The notes: generated from the sequence alone by a model not told the origin. Numbered from the stretch's first letter, positions 35,063-44,629 are shown. The stretch is DNA of 64,000 nt from CAYYHA01 sp964471535 (GCA_964471535.1 CAYYHA010000002.1:1-64000), one strand, 5' to 3'. Translations and numbers: made by a program.

Positions 35063-35638
35063 ATGGAAGCGACGGCACAGGAAACGGACGAGATCACCGA
35101 GGAAACGAAGGGATCGGGGGGCAAGCTCGTTCCCATCCTCCTCATCTTGAACATGCTCCTTGTCGCCGGCGTGCTCGCCGCGCTGCTGCTCGGCGTCGGC
35201 GGCAGCTCAGCCGCTCCTCCGCCGGCTGCCGAGCCGGAGGATCATGGGGGCGAGGGTGCGGTGGCGGAAGCCGAGCACGGTGAAGGCGAAGCCGAGGGCG
35301 AAGAGGGCGCCACCACCGAGCAGCTCAATGCGGGAAGCGGGCCCATCGTCCCCCTCGAGGACTTCGTGGTGCAGCTGCGGAATCCCGAAGCGGCGCGCTA
35401 CGTGCGCGTGGGTTTCGAGCTGGAAGTCGCAAGTGAGAAGGACAAGGCGGTCGTGGAGCAGCGTCGCCCACTGATTCGCGACATCTTCATCTCCTATCTG
35501 TCGGACCTCACCGTCGAGGAGCTGAAAGGCAGCGACGGCATCGCACGCATGAAGGAGGAGCTGCTCCGGCGGTGCGACAAGCATCTACCCGGGCGCCCCG
35601 TCCGCGCCATCTACGTGACCGACTTCGTCGTCCAATAG
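35063..35638 (+). CDS. fliL: Flagellar basal body-associated protein FliL
   Basis: A 191-residue inner-membrane protein: an acidic cytoplasmic N-terminus, a single transmembrane segment (LVPILLILNMLLVAGVLAALLLGVG), an Ala/Glu-rich linker and a periplasmic FliL domain (PLEDFVVQLRNPEAARYVRVGFELEV, REDIFISYLSDLTVEEL-like). FliL rings surround stators in related bacteria. The ATG is set by the sigma-54 promoter position. Confidence 0.93.
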   Translation: MEATAQETDEITEETKGSGGKLVPILLILNMLLVAGVLAALLLGVGGSSAAPPPAAEPEDHGGEGAVAEAEHGEGEAEGEEGATTEQLNAGSGPIVPLEDFVVQLRNPEAARYVRVGFELEVASEKDKAVVEQRRPLIRDIFISYLSDLTVEELKGSDGIARMKEELLRRCDKHLPGRPVRAIYVTDFVVQ

Positions 35639-35647
35639 GGGAGATCC

Positions 35648-36739
35648 ATGTCCGGCGGAACGCTCAACGAGAACGAAGTCAACGCCCTGATGGAGGCGAT
35701 CGAGGACGGGAACGTCCCGACCTCCGGTCGCCAGGACGAGCCGGAGGTGCTGCCCTACGACCTGACCAGTCAGGACCGGGTCATTCGTGGGCAGATGCCC
35801 ACGCTGGACTCCATCAACGATCGGATCGCCTCGCTCTTTGCCGCCGGTCTGGCCGGCCGCACGCGCCTGCAGATCCGGGTGAGCACCTCTCCAGCCACCC
35901 TGATGAAGTTCGCCGACTTCAATGCCCTGCTTGCGCCGCCGGCCACCGTTGGCCTCATCGACTTGGGCACGGGCTTCGGCCCCGCCGCCCTGGTGCTCGA
36001 GGCGGGGCTCGCCGAGGCCCTCCTGGCGGCAGCGATGGGCGATCGGGCGGCACGCCGCGACGTGCCCAGCGGCTACGACGGGACGAGGGACCTCACCAAC
36101 ATCGACCGGCTCGTGCTCAAGAAGGTTCTCTCCACGCTGACCGCAGCCATGCGGGATGCGTGGCGAGACGTGATCCCCTTCGAGCCCGAGCTGGTGCGCT
36201 TCGAGACCGACCCGCGACTGGCGGTGATCGCGCCGCCGGGCGACGTGGCGATCCTGTCCAGCTTCGCCATCGAGGGCTCCATCGAGGGCCATCTTCAGCT
36301 CGGTATTCCCTATGCCGCGGTCGAGCCGGCGAAAAAGATCTTGAGTTCTCCGGTGCGGCCCGGGGCACGGACCAGCGCCCGCTTCGCCGCAGCCATTGCC
36401 CGAGAGCTCGAGCAGGTGGAGGTCGAGGTGCGCGCGGTGCTCGGCCGCACCCGGATGGCCCTCTCGGAGTTCCTGGGTCTCTCGGTGGGCGACGTCGTGG
36501 GACTGGGCGTCGACGAGGACGACGACATCGAGGTCCTGGTCGAGGGGGTCCCCAAGCTGCGGGGTCGGCCGGGCACCCACAACGGTTCGCTCACGGTCAC
36601 CTTGAGTAGCCAGCTCGCGCCGCCACAGAGCGAGCAGCCCATCCGGGAGCTGGAGGCGGCGGGCGAAGATCCGTCCACCGAGGAGATTGCGACACAGAAC
36701 CCAGCCGCGGCACCGGTGCAGGCACAGGCCGGCGCTTGA
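35648..36739 (+). CDS. fliM: Flagellar motor switch protein FliM
   Basis: A 363-residue switch protein. The N-terminal LNENEVNALMEAI is the CheY-binding-type segment. The middle CheC-like domain (GLAGRTRLQIRV, LEAGLAEALLAAAM) and the C-terminal SpoA domain (AVLGRTRMALSEFLGLSVGDVVGLGVDEDDDIEVLVEGVPKLRGRPG) are complete. The Pro/Ala-rich tail is slightly extended. The retained N-terminal motif suggests that CheY signalling still acts although no che gene is visible. Confidence 0.95.
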   Translation: MSGGTLNENEVNALMEAIEDGNVPTSGRQDEPEVLPYDLTSQDRVIRGQMPTLDSINDRIASLFAAGLAGRTRLQIRVSTSPATLMKFADFNALLAPPATVGLIDLGTGFGPAALVLEAGLAEALLAAAMGDRAARRDVPSGYDGTRDLTNIDRLVLKKVLSTLTAAMRDAWRDVIPFEPELVRFETDPRLAVIAPPGDVAILSSFAIEGSIEGHLQLGIPYAAVEPAKKILSSPVRPGARTSARFAAAIARELEQVEVEVRAVLGRTRMALSEFLGLSVGDVVGLGVDEDDDIEVLVEGVPKLRGRPGTHNGSLTVTLSSQLAPPQSEQPIRELEAAGEDPSTEEIATQNPAAAPVQAQAGA

Positions 36740-36752
36740 GGAGGAGATGAGA

Positions 36753-37046
36753 ATGGATCAGACGCATGACGAGCAAAGAGACACATCCGGTCGCATCGAC
36801 CTGCTCCTCGACATCCCGTTGGACATCAGTGTCGAGCTGGGCCGCAGCCGCATGTCGATACAGGAGCTGCTCTCCCTGGGGCCGGGATCGGTGGTGGAGC
36901 TGGACAAGCTCGCCGGCGAGCCCCTGGACGTGATGGTCAATGGCCGACTGGTAGCGCGAGGAGAAGCCGTGGTGGTCAACGACAAGTTTGGCGTTCGCAT
37001 CACGGACATCGTCTCACCCGCAGAGCGCATCGCCCGCCTGCGCTGA
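36753..37046 (+). CDS. fliN: Flagellar motor switch protein FliN
   Basis: A 97-residue protein containing a single SpoA domain (LDISVELGRSRMSIQELLSLGPGSVVELDKLAGEPLDVMVNGRLVARGEAVVV). The ATG at 36753 has GAGGAGGAG eight bases upstream; an ATG six bases earlier is too near the ribosome site. FliN with FliM forms the C-ring. Confidence 0.94.
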   Translation: MDQTHDEQRDTSGRIDLLLDIPLDISVELGRSRMSIQELLSLGPGSVVELDKLAGEPLDVMVNGRLVARGEAVVVNDKFGVRITDIVSPAERIARLR

Positions 37047-37066
37047 CCGTGCCGGAGCCTTCCGCC

Positions 37067-37513
37067 ATGCGAACCGTGGTCGCGACCTTGCTCACCGTCC
37101 TGCCGGGCGCCGCCCATGCCGAACCGGGGCAGCCCCTCGCCTCGGCAGCCTCCACCGCGCCGGATCCGACCCGGCTCTTCGTGGTGTGCGCCGTGCTCCT
37201 GCTGGCGACGGCGGCTGCGTTCTACTGGGCGCGGCGCCGGCGGCGCGGATGGTCCTCGGGGCTTCGCATCGTCGAGCAGTTGGCCATCGGCAAGGGCCGG
37301 GCCCTCGTGGTCGTCGAGTACCAGAGCCGGCTCCTCCTGCTGGGCAGCACCGAGGGGGGGATCCGCGTCCTGCACAGCGCCGAGGCGCCGGTCCCCGATC
37401 CCGCCCCGGAGGCGCTTCCAAAGGCCGGAGCCGGCAGCCGCTTCGACGCCCTGCTCGCCGATTCGTTGGAGCAGCAACGCCTCGCAGCGAAGCTCGAGGA
37501 GGCAGCCTGGTGA
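37067..37513 (+). CDS. fliO: Flagellar biosynthesis protein FliO
   Basis: A 148-residue protein with a signal-like N-terminus (VVATLLTVLPGAAHA), one transmembrane segment (LFVVCAVLLLATAAAFYWA) and a cytoplasmic FliO domain (GLRIVEQLAIGKGRALVVVEYQSRLLLLGSTEGGIRVL). A GTG at 37049 is possible. FliO helps FliP assemble; the gene order supports the call. Stop overlaps the GTG of fliP. Confidence 0.88.
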   Translation: MRTVVATLLTVLPGAAHAEPGQPLASAASTAPDPTRLFVVCAVLLLATAAAFYWARRRRRGWSSGLRIVEQLAIGKGRALVVVEYQSRLLLLGSTEGGIRVLHSAEAPVPDPAPEALPKAGAGSRFDALLADSLEQQRLAAKLEEAAW

Positions 37514-38205
37514 GCCCGCTCTTCGCCCAGCTTGCCACCGCGACCGCCGACGCCGGCGTGAAGGTCGTGGTGGATGGAAGCGGCAGCAGCACCGTCAAGA
37601 TTTTCTTGCTGCTCACCCTACTCTCCTTTGCCCCCGCGGTGCTGGTGAGCCTCACCTCCTTCACGCGCATCGTGGTGGTTCTCTCTTTCTTGCGCCAGGC
37701 CCTGGGCACGCCCCAGCTGCCACCCAACCCGGTCATCATCGGCCTGGCGCTCTTTCTCACTTTCTTCGTCATGACGCCGACCCTCGAGGGCGTCTACGGA
37801 AAGGCCATTCGCCCCTACCTCGACGACGAAATCGGACACGAGGAGGCGATCGAGGCTGGCTCGGAGGTGCTTCGTGCGTTCATGCTCGAGCACACCCGGG
37901 AGGAGGATCTGGTCCTCTTCTACGGGATCTCAGGGCGCGAGCGTCCGCATCGCGGCGAGGCCTTGCCCATGAGCGTCGTGATTCCCGCCTTCATGGTCAG
38001 TGAGCTCACGACGGCGTTTCGGATGGCCCTGTTCATCTTCATCCCGCTCGTTCTGATCGATCTGATGGTCGCGGCGCTCCTCATGAGCATGGGTATGGTC
38101 ATGGTGCCGCCAGTGATGATCTCGCTGCCTCTGAAGGTCGGCGTCTTTCTGGTCGCCGATGGCTGGCATCTGGTGGTGGCCTCTCTGGCCGGGAGCTATG
38201 GATGA
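37510..38205 (+). CDS. fliP: Flagellar export gate protein FliP
   Basis: A 231-residue export-gate protein starting with GTG inside the fliO stop. After a short leader, it has the family's blocks: STVKIFLLLTLLSFAPAVLVSLTSFTRIVVVLSFLRQALGTPQLPPN, LALFLTFFVMTP, MSVVIPAFMVSELTTAFRMALFIFIPLVLIDLMVAALLMSMGM and SLPLKVGVFLVADGW. It forms the core of the FliPQR pore. Confidence 0.96.
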   Translation: MSPLFAQLATATADAGVKVVVDGSGSSTVKIFLLLTLLSFAPAVLVSLTSFTRIVVVLSFLRQALGTPQLPPNPVIIGLALFLTFFVMTPTLEGVYGKAIRPYLDDEIGHEEAIEAGSEVLRAFMLEHTREEDLVLFYGISGRERPHRGEALPMSVVIPAFMVSELTTAFRMALFIFIPLVLIDLMVAALLMSMGMVMVPPVMISLPLKVGVFLVADGWHLVVASLAGSYG

Positions 38206-38459
38206 GCGGGGTGCCGGCACAGATCTTCCAGGAGGCCCTCGCCACCCTCGCGGTGACCGCCTGGCCCCTCTTTGCCGCCCTGCTCGCGGCAGGTCTCCTC
38301 ATGGGGGTGCTGCAGGCGGCAACGCAGGTGAACGACGCGGCGGTGGGCTTCGTCCCGCGTGCGCTGGCGGGCCTCCTCGTGGTGTGGCTGCTCGGCCCCT
38401 GGATGATCGAGCACCTAGGCGCCTTCTTCGAGCGCGCCGTACGAGCGATGGCGGGATGA
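38202..38459 (+). CDS. fliQ: Flagellar export gate protein FliQ
   Basis: An 85-residue two-helix membrane protein (ALATLAVTAWPLFAALLAAGLLMGVLQAATQVNDAAVGFVP). The block TQVNDAAVGFVPR corresponds to the conserved TQxxExTLxFxPK. It joins FliP and FliR in the export gate; starts overlap the preceding stop (ATGA). Confidence 0.94.
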   Translation: MSGVPAQIFQEALATLAVTAWPLFAALLAAGLLMGVLQAATQVNDAAVGFVPRALAGLLVVWLLGPWMIEHLGAFFERAVRAMAG

Positions 38460-39202
38460 GCGTCGACTTCAGCTTCGGTGTCGGTCTGTTGCTCGCCCTT
38501 TTGCGAAGCGCGGGCCTGGTGGTCGCCGTGCCGGTTCTGGGGGAGAGCGCCGTCCCCATCCGCACGCGCGTCGCCGCTGCCCTCGTGCTCGGGACGGCGG
38601 CGTTCTTTGCCGCGGGAAGTCCTGCGCCCGAGATGCCGGTCACCGACGCCGGACTCGTGGCCGCGGCGGCAGGCGAGTCTCTGTTGGGACTGTCGGTCGG
38701 GCTCTCCTGCCGGATCGTCCTCCTCGCCGCCACCGGGGCCGGCGCCCTCGCAGGGATGAGCATGGGCCTTGGCTTTGGCCTCGTGGCCGATCCGCTGACG
38801 GGCGTCGCCCAGCCAACGGTCGCTCGGCTCCTCACCTTCCTGGCGGTGATCGCCGCGGCGGGGCTCGGCCTTCACCGGCAGGCTGTGCTGTGGCTCGCCT
38901 CAGGTCTACGCCAGATCCCGCCAGGCCACTTCGTCAGTGCAGCGGACCTGGCTAGGGGCGTGGTGGTCGAAGCGATCCGAAGTGTGGGCCTCGCAGTGCG
39001 CATCGCCTTCCCAGTGGTGGGCGCGGTGACCTTCGGACACGTGGTGCTCGGCCTCCTCGGCCGTACGGCACCCAGCCTCAACCTCGTGTCGATCGGCTTC
39101 TCCATCGCGATCGTCGCCGGAGGCTTCGCGCTCTATCTGGTTGCCCCCTCGGCGGCGACGCTGGCGGCGCGCGCCGCGGCGGAGGTCCTGGCCGTGCGGT
39201 GA
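38456..39202 (+). CDS. fliR: Flagellar export gate protein FliR
   Basis: A 248-residue membrane protein with five to six hydrophobic segments. Typical features are the N-terminal LRSAGLVVAVPVLGESAVPIRTRVAAALVLG, GxSxGLSCRIVLLA, the DPLTGVAQPTVARLL cytoplasmic loop and a C-terminal APSLNLVSIGFSIAI. The ATG at 38456 overlaps the fliQ stop. Confidence 0.95.
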   Translation: MSVDFSFGVGLLLALLRSAGLVVAVPVLGESAVPIRTRVAAALVLGTAAFFAAGSPAPEMPVTDAGLVAAAAGESLLGLSVGLSCRIVLLAATGAGALAGMSMGLGFGLVADPLTGVAQPTVARLLTFLAVIAAAGLGLHRQAVLWLASGLRQIPPGHFVSAADLARGVVVEAIRSVGLAVRIAFPVVGAVTFGHVVLGLLGRTAPSLNLVSIGFSIAIVAGGFALYLVAPSAATLAARAAAEVLAVR

Positions 39203-39244
39203 TGCACCGGGACGGGTGCCACCGACGGCTGCGGTGCGACAAGC

Positions 39245-40324
39245 ATGTCCGAGACCCCACAAGAGGACCGCAAACACGAGCCATCCGCGCGAAAGCTCGA
39301 TCGCGCCCACGAAGAGGGGCAGGTTGCCGTCGGGCGCGACGTGGTCATGGTCGCGGTCCTCATCGCCGGCACCCTCGGACTCGCCCTGGTCGCAGGGCGG
39401 TGGTGGGCTGGATGCGTCGCCCTGGTGCGCCTTGCCGCCACGAGTGCAGGACGGGCCCCGCCCATCTTCCTCCTCGAGGCAGCGCGCAGCCCGCTGCTGC
39501 TGGTCTTGGGGGTGGCCGTGCTCACTGCGGGCGCAGGGATCGCCGCGACGGTGGCGCAGACGCGGATCGGCTTCTGGCCGAGCCGAATCGTGCCGGACCT
39601 CTCTCGGCTCACGAGCGGTGGCCAGCTCACGCGGGTGCTCCAGGGTGAGTTCGTGCTGGACCTGGGCCTGTCGATCCTGAAGGTGGTCGCCTTGAGCGTG
39701 GTGGTCTTCTTCTCACTGCGCGACGAGCTCTTGACGCTGCCCGATCTCCTGCAGGTGCCGGTGGAGCGACAGCTCGGTGCGATCTGGAGCCCCCTCCTCG
39801 CGGCCGGCGTCAAGGTCTTGGCGGCGCTCGCCGTGATTGCGGGCCTGGACTTTGCACTGGCCCGTTACCGCCAGCGAAGGAAGCTACGGATGACCGACGA
39901 GGAACTCAAAAGAGAGCACCGCGAGGAGGAGGGCGAGCCGCTCCTCAAGAGCCGCCGGCGGCAGCGCCATCGCGAGATGGCCAAGGGGCGGCCTCAAGTC
40001 GAGGTGCCCCGCGCCGACGTCCTCATCGTCAACCCGACCCACGTCGCCGTCGCCTTGCGTTATCGCCGGGACGAGTCGGCGGCGCCTCGTGTGACCGCAA
40101 AGGGCAAAGGCCAGGCGGCCGAGTACATGCGTGAACTCGCCCGAACCCATGGCGTGCCCATCTATGAGGACATCCCCCTTGCCCGCCTGCTCCACCGCAA
40201 GGTGAAGGTGGGCCAGGAGATCCCCGCCGAGACCTACCAGGCGGTGGCCGCGGCCCTCGCCTTCGTCTACCGCATCACCGGGCGGCGGCCCGGTGAGGCG
40301 CGCCCCGGTGAGGTGCACGCATGA
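39245..40324 (+). CDS. flhB: Flagellar export switch protein FlhB
   Basis: A 359-residue protein. The N-terminal EDRKHEPSARKLDRAHEEGQV is the conserved ExxTPKKLxxAREKGQV-type motif, followed by four transmembrane segments and a cytoplasmic domain with VNPTHVAVALRY. The NPTH autocleavage motif, needed for switching from hook to filament export, is intact. The last bases overlap flhA. Confidence 0.96.
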   Translation: MSETPQEDRKHEPSARKLDRAHEEGQVAVGRDVVMVAVLIAGTLGLALVAGRWWAGCVALVRLAATSAGRAPPIFLLEAARSPLLLVLGVAVLTAGAGIAATVAQTRIGFWPSRIVPDLSRLTSGGQLTRVLQGEFVLDLGLSILKVVALSVVVFFSLRDELLTLPDLLQVPVERQLGAIWSPLLAAGVKVLAALAVIAGLDFALARYRQRRKLRMTDEELKREHREEEGEPLLKSRRRQRHREMAKGRPQVEVPRADVLIVNPTHVAVALRYRRDESAAPRVTAKGKGQAAEYMRELARTHGVPIYEDIPLARLLHRKVKVGQEIPAETYQAVAAALAFVYRITGRRPGEARPGEVHA

Positions 40325-42411
40325 AGCGCATCCCGGCAGAGGGGCTCCTCGGCCTGGCGGTTCTCGGCCTCATCGCCATCCTGATCATCCCTCTGCCCCC
40401 GCTGCTCCTCGACGTCCTGCTCGCCGCGCAGATTGGCGCCTCGCTGCTCGTGCTCTTGGTGGGGCTGTCGATCCGCCGACCCCTCGACTTCAGCGTCTTT
40501 CCCTCGCTCCTCCTCATCGTCACGCTCTTCCGCCTTGGGCTGAACGTGAGCTCCACCCGGCTCATCCTGCTTCATGGCGCAGACGGCCCCGAGGCCGTCT
40601 CCCGCATCGTCGATGCGTTCGGCCGCTTCGCCGCCGGCGGATCCCTCGTCGTCGGGGCGGTGGTCTTCCTGGTCCTCATCGTGATCAACTTCGTCGTGAT
40701 CACGAAGGGCTCGGGACGCGTCGCCGAGGTCGCGGCGCGCTTCACCCTCGACGCCCTTCCGGGCAAGCAGATGAGCATCGATGCGGATCTGGCGGCAGGT
40801 CTGCTCGACGAGGCGGGGGCGCGCAAGCGGCGGGAGGAGTTGGAGCGGGAGACCGAGTTCTTTGGCGCGATGGACGGCGCGAGCAAGTTCGTGCGCGGCG
40901 ATGCCATCGCTGGTCTGGTCATCACCGGAATCAACATCGTCGGCGGCCTTCTGGTGGGCACGGCGGGTGAGGGGCTCTCGTTCAGCGACGCTGCCAAGAC
41001 CTACACGATTCTCACGATGGGCGATGGGTTGGTCTCCCAGATTCCCGCGCTCCTCGTCTCCGTGGCCGCAGGCATCGTGGTCACGCGCGCCGGAGGCACC
41101 GACCTCTCCACCCAGCTCGGATCGGAGCTGATGGAGCGCCCGGTGGTGCTCGCCAGCGCCGCGGCGGCGCTCGCCGCCCTGTCCCTGCTTCCCGGTATGC
41201 CCTTCGTGGTCTTCATCCTCCTCGCCGCGGCGGCTGCCCTCTTGGCCCGGCGCGCGCTGCGGCGCCGGGAGGCACGGGTGCGAGCGCCCCGGGAGAAGAA
41301 GCAGCCGGAGGAGGAACGCATCGAGGATCTCCTGGCCCTCGATACGGTGGAGATCGACGTGGGGTATGGACTCTTGCCCCTCATCGATGTGTCGAAGGGC
41401 GGTGAGCTGCCTGGTCGGGTCACCAGCCTGCGCAAACAGCTGGCCTCGGATTTGGGGATCATTCTTCCGCCCGTCCACCTGCGCGACGATCTGCGCCTCG
41501 ACCCCCACGCCTACCGCATCAAGATCCGAGGCATGGAGGTGGGCAAGGGGACCGCCTATGCCGATCGCCTGATGGTTCTCGATGCCTCGGGCAAGAAGCC
41601 GGAGATCGAGGGCCTGAGCGAGACCGAGCCCACCTTTGGGCTGCCCTGTGTCTGGATCGACCCCGCGCTGCGGGTCGCGGCGGAGGCCAAGGGCCTGACC
41701 GTGATCGATCCCGCGAGCGTGCTGACCACGCACCTCTCCGAGGTGCTGAGCACGCATGCCCATGAGATCGTGGGACGGCAGGAGGTGCAGGAGCTCCTCG
41801 CACTGCTCCAGAAGGATGCGCCGAAGCTGGTGGAAGAGGTCGTCCCCGGCGCAGTCAGCCTTGGCACCCTCGTCTCGGTGGTGCGGCGCCTCCTCGAGGA
41901 GCGAATATCCGTTCGCGATCTGCGAAGCATCCTCGAGGCAGTCGCCGATGCGGCGCCGAAGAGCAAGGAGGTCCACTACCTCGTCGAACAGGTCCGTCGG
42001 CGGCTTTTCCGCCGCATTACCGAGCGTGTTGCGACGGACGGGGTCGTTCACGCAATCACTTTGAGCCGGCGCGCAGAGGAGGTTCTGCGCAGCGCCCTGG
42101 GGCAGCAGGACGGCGAGCCGGTCCTGGCTCTGGATCTCGACTCCGCCCGAGCGCTTATCGACCACGTGCAGAGTCACGCTTCTGCCCTGGCGACCGCCGG
42201 CCACGCGCCGGTGCTGCTGGCGCCTCCCGATCTCCGCCGGCCCATCTTCGTCTTCCTGTCCCGCTTCGTCCCCGAGATCTACGTGATCTCCGCGCAGGAA
42301 CTGGTCCCCGGCGTCTCCATCGAGGTGGCTGGCACGGTGGATCTGGGGCAGGCCCGGAGCAGTCCTGGCTGGGCCGGTGTGAGCAGCACGCCGGCTGCAG
42401 CCCCCGCATAG
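40321..42411 (+). CDS. flhA: Flagellar export gate protein FlhA
   Basis: A 696-residue export-gate protein. The N-terminal ~320 residues contain eight transmembrane segments with the FHIPEP-like FSVFPSLLLIVTLFRLGLNVSSTRLILL, the TKGSGRVAEVAARFTLDALPGKQMSIDADL loop and IVGGLLVGTAGEGLSF. The C-terminal cytoplasmic half (VEIDVGYGLLPLID, RVASLRKQLASDLG, RRLLEERISVRDLRSILEAVAD) binds FliI/FliJ and export chaperones. Length is normal. Confidence 0.97.
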   Translation: MKRIPAEGLLGLAVLGLIAILIIPLPPLLLDVLLAAQIGASLLVLLVGLSIRRPLDFSVFPSLLLIVTLFRLGLNVSSTRLILLHGADGPEAVSRIVDAFGRFAAGGSLVVGAVVFLVLIVINFVVITKGSGRVAEVAARFTLDALPGKQMSIDADLAAGLLDEAGARKRREELERETEFFGAMDGASKFVRGDAIAGLVITGINIVGGLLVGTAGEGLSFSDAAKTYTILTMGDGLVSQIPALLVSVAAGIVVTRAGGTDLSTQLGSELMERPVVLASAAAALAALSLLPGMPFVVFILLAAAAALLARRALRRREARVRAPREKKQPEEERIEDLLALDTVEIDVGYGLLPLIDVSKGGELPGRVTSLRKQLASDLGIILPPVHLRDDLRLDPHAYRIKIRGMEVGKGTAYADRLMVLDASGKKPEIEGLSETEPTFGLPCVWIDPALRVAAEAKGLTVIDPASVLTTHLSEVLSTHAHEIVGRQEVQELLALLQKDAPKLVEEVVPGAVSLGTLVSVVRRLLEERISVRDLRSILEAVADAAPKSKEVHYLVEQVRRRLFRRITERVATDGVVHAITLSRRAEEVLRSALGQQDGEPVLALDLDSARALIDHVQSHASALATAGHAPVLLAPPDLRRPIFVFLSRFVPEIYVISAQELVPGVSIEVAGTVDLGQARSSPGWAGVSSTPAAAPA

Positions 42412-42422
42412 AGGAGTAGCCC

Positions 42423-43739
42423 ATGAGCACCGAGATTCAGACCTTTCGTGGGAAGGACACGCGCGAAGTGCTGGCCCTCGTGAAGGCCACCTTGGGCCCG
42501 GACGCGATCATCCTCGCCACCCGCCAGGTGCCCGGTCTGCTCGGCCCCAAGGGTGTGGAGGTGAAGGCGGCCCGTCCGCCCGCGGAGGTCCTTGCGGCGC
42601 GCACCGCCCGGCCCCGCACGCCGGAGCAGATCCTCGAGGCGAAGCAGCGTGCCGGTCTTGCGGCGACGCGCTACCAGGCGGGGATGCGGCCGCCGGCACC
42701 ACCGGCCCCGCCCACCACGCAGCGCCCCTCGGAGCCCCCGCTGCCCACCGGTGCCGTGCGCGAATCGGGACCGGCCGAGGCCGCCGGGCCGAGGACGCCT
42801 CTGCCCCGCCGCCCCAGCTATCCCCTCGTGGAGGAGGACCGCGTGTTGACGCGGGAGGTTGCGTCGCTCAAGGAGGCGCTCGAGGCAGCGCAGCGGGAGC
42901 TGCGGCGGCTTGCCGCAGCGAGTCGCGCCTCCGAGAGCTTGGACCTCGATCCGGTGAGCGCCGACCTCTATGCGACGCTGGTCGATCGGGGCGTGGAGGC
43001 CCATGTGGCCGAGGAACTCATCCGCCAGGCCCGCATGGAGGTGGTGGGTGGAATCGCCCGCGGCGAACTCTTGGCGGCGGTGCGCGGAATCCTCGCCGAG
43101 CACCTGGTGGCGGGGCGGGCGCCGTGGCTGCGCCGGGGCCGCTGGCTCGCCGACCGCCAATACCGCGTCGCCCTCGTCGGGCCCACGGGTGTGGGGAAGA
43201 CGACCACCCTGGCGAAAATCGCCGCGCGGGCGATCACCGAGAGCCGGCTAAAGGTCTCCCTGATCACCGTCGATAACTACCGTGTGGGTGCAAAAGAACA
43301 GCTCGCACGGTACGCCGGCATCATGGGGGTGCCGCTGCACCTCGCGCGTGACCGCCGGGAGCTCACAGAGGCAATCGAGCAGTCGTCCGACGCCGATCTG
43401 GTGCTCGTCGACACGGCAGGTCGCGCCTGCGACGACGAGGTCGCCGAGCAGATGGCCCTGCTCCGCAGCGTCGACGGTCTGCAGCTCCATCTCGTGCTCT
43501 CCGCGGCGACGGGGGGCCGGCAGATCGCGGAAACCGCGCGACGCTTCCGAGGCTACGAACCGGAACGGTTGATTCTCTCCAAGCTGGATGAGACCGCAGC
43601 CCCGGGCGGCGTGCTCTCGGCGGCGCTGTGGATCCGGCGTCCCATCTCGTGCCTGACCCACGGGCAGCGCGTTCCCGAAGACATCCGAGCCATCGAGGAC
43701 GACGCACTCGTCGACCTCGTCGCCCCCATCGAGGAGTAA
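42423..43739 (+). CDS. flhF: Flagellar placement GTPase FlhF
   Basis: A 438-residue SRP-family GTPase: a short basic N-terminal B domain (FRGKDTREVLALVKATLGPDAIIL), a Pro/Ala-rich linker, the N domain, and the G domain with GPTGVGKTTTLAKIAAR, TVDNYRVGAKEQL, LVDTAGRAC and ILSKLDETAAPGGVL. FlhF sets where the flagellum is built, usually a pole. Confidence 0.96.
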   Translation: MSTEIQTFRGKDTREVLALVKATLGPDAIILATRQVPGLLGPKGVEVKAARPPAEVLAARTARPRTPEQILEAKQRAGLAATRYQAGMRPPAPPAPPTTQRPSEPPLPTGAVRESGPAEAAGPRTPLPRRPSYPLVEEDRVLTREVASLKEALEAAQRELRRLAAASRASESLDLDPVSADLYATLVDRGVEAHVAEELIRQARMEVVGGIARGELLAAVRGILAEHLVAGRAPWLRRGRWLADRQYRVALVGPTGVGKTTTLAKIAARAITESRLKVSLITVDNYRVGAKEQLARYAGIMGVPLHLARDRRELTEAIEQSSDADLVLVDTAGRACDDEVAEQMALLRSVDGLQLHLVLSAATGGRQIAETARRFRGYEPERLILSKLDETAAPGGVLSAALWIRRPISCLTHGQRVPEDIRAIEDDALVDLVAPIEE

Positions 43740-43743
43740 CGCC

Positions 43744-44619
43744 GTGGATCAAGCGGAAGGACTGAGAAAGGTGGTGGCCATGCAAGGCAAGCGGTCCCAT
43801 AAGCGACTGCGGATCTATGCAACGGTGAGCGGAAAGGGAGGGGTGGGAAAGACCAACCTCGCCGCGAACATGGCGATTCTCGCGGCCAAGCAGGGGCACA
43901 AGGTGCTGGTGATCGACGCCGACCTGGGCCTGGCCAACGTCGAGATCGCCATGGGCATCAAGCCGGAGCGGCACATTGGCGACCTCTTCGATGGTACGGC
44001 CGAGATCACCGACATCCTCGCCGTGGGTCCCGCGGGCGTGCGTGTCCTCTCCGCGGGCAGCGGCGTGCAGTACCTCTCACAGCTCGACGACGGGCAGAAG
44101 CTGCGCCTCATCACCGCCTTCGATCAGCTCGAGGACGATTTCGACACGGTGATCATCGATGCCGGCGCGGGCATCGGTGACAACGTCCTCTTCTTTGCCG
44201 GCGCCGCCCAGGAGGCCATCCTCGTGGTGAACTCCGAGCCCACCTCGCTCACCGACGCCTATGCAACGGTGAAGGTGCTCTGCCAGCAGGCCGGGGTGAA
44301 GAACTTCGCCGTGGTGGTCAACCCGGTGCCCAACCAGAAGACCGCCAGCGACGTCTTCCAGAAGCTGACCACCGTGACCAGCCGCTTCCTCAACTGCAAC
44401 GTCCGGCTCGCCGGCTACATCCCCCGCGACGAAAACCTGCACCGGGCGGTGATGATGCAGCGGCCGCTTATCGAGGCCTTTCCCGCCAGTCCGGCGTCAC
44501 GGGCGATGAAGCAGGTGGTGCACGTGCTCCTGAACGGAGCGCCGCCACCCATGGTGGATGGGGGGATGAAGTTCATGTGGCAGCGTCTGTTCCGGGAGTC
44601 GAAGGCCCTCGAAGCCTAG
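43744..44619 (+). CDS. flhG: Flagellar number ATPase FlhG (MinD-like)
   Basis: A 291-residue MinD/ParA ATPase starting with GTG. The N-terminus MDQAEGLRK carries the DQAxxLR activator helix known to stimulate FlhF GTPase. The deviant Walker A is SGKGGVGKTN, with a VIDADLGLANVEIAMG block and DVIIDAGAGIGDNV-like segment (TVIIDAGAGIGDNVLFF). It limits flagellar number and can restrain FleQ-type activators, relevant because the activator here has no receiver domain. Confidence 0.96.
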   Translation: MDQAEGLRKVVAMQGKRSHKRLRIYATVSGKGGVGKTNLAANMAILAAKQGHKVLVIDADLGLANVEIAMGIKPERHIGDLFDGTAEITDILAVGPAGVRVLSAGSGVQYLSQLDDGQKLRLITAFDQLEDDFDTVIIDAGAGIGDNVLFFAGAAQEAILVVNSEPTSLTDAYATVKVLCQQAGVKNFAVVVNPVPNQKTASDVFQKLTTVTSRFLNCNVRLAGYIPRDENLHRAVMMQRPLIEAFPASPASRAMKQVVHVLLNGAPPPMVDGGMKFMWQRLFRESKALEA

Positions 44620-44629
44620 GGGATCCCCG

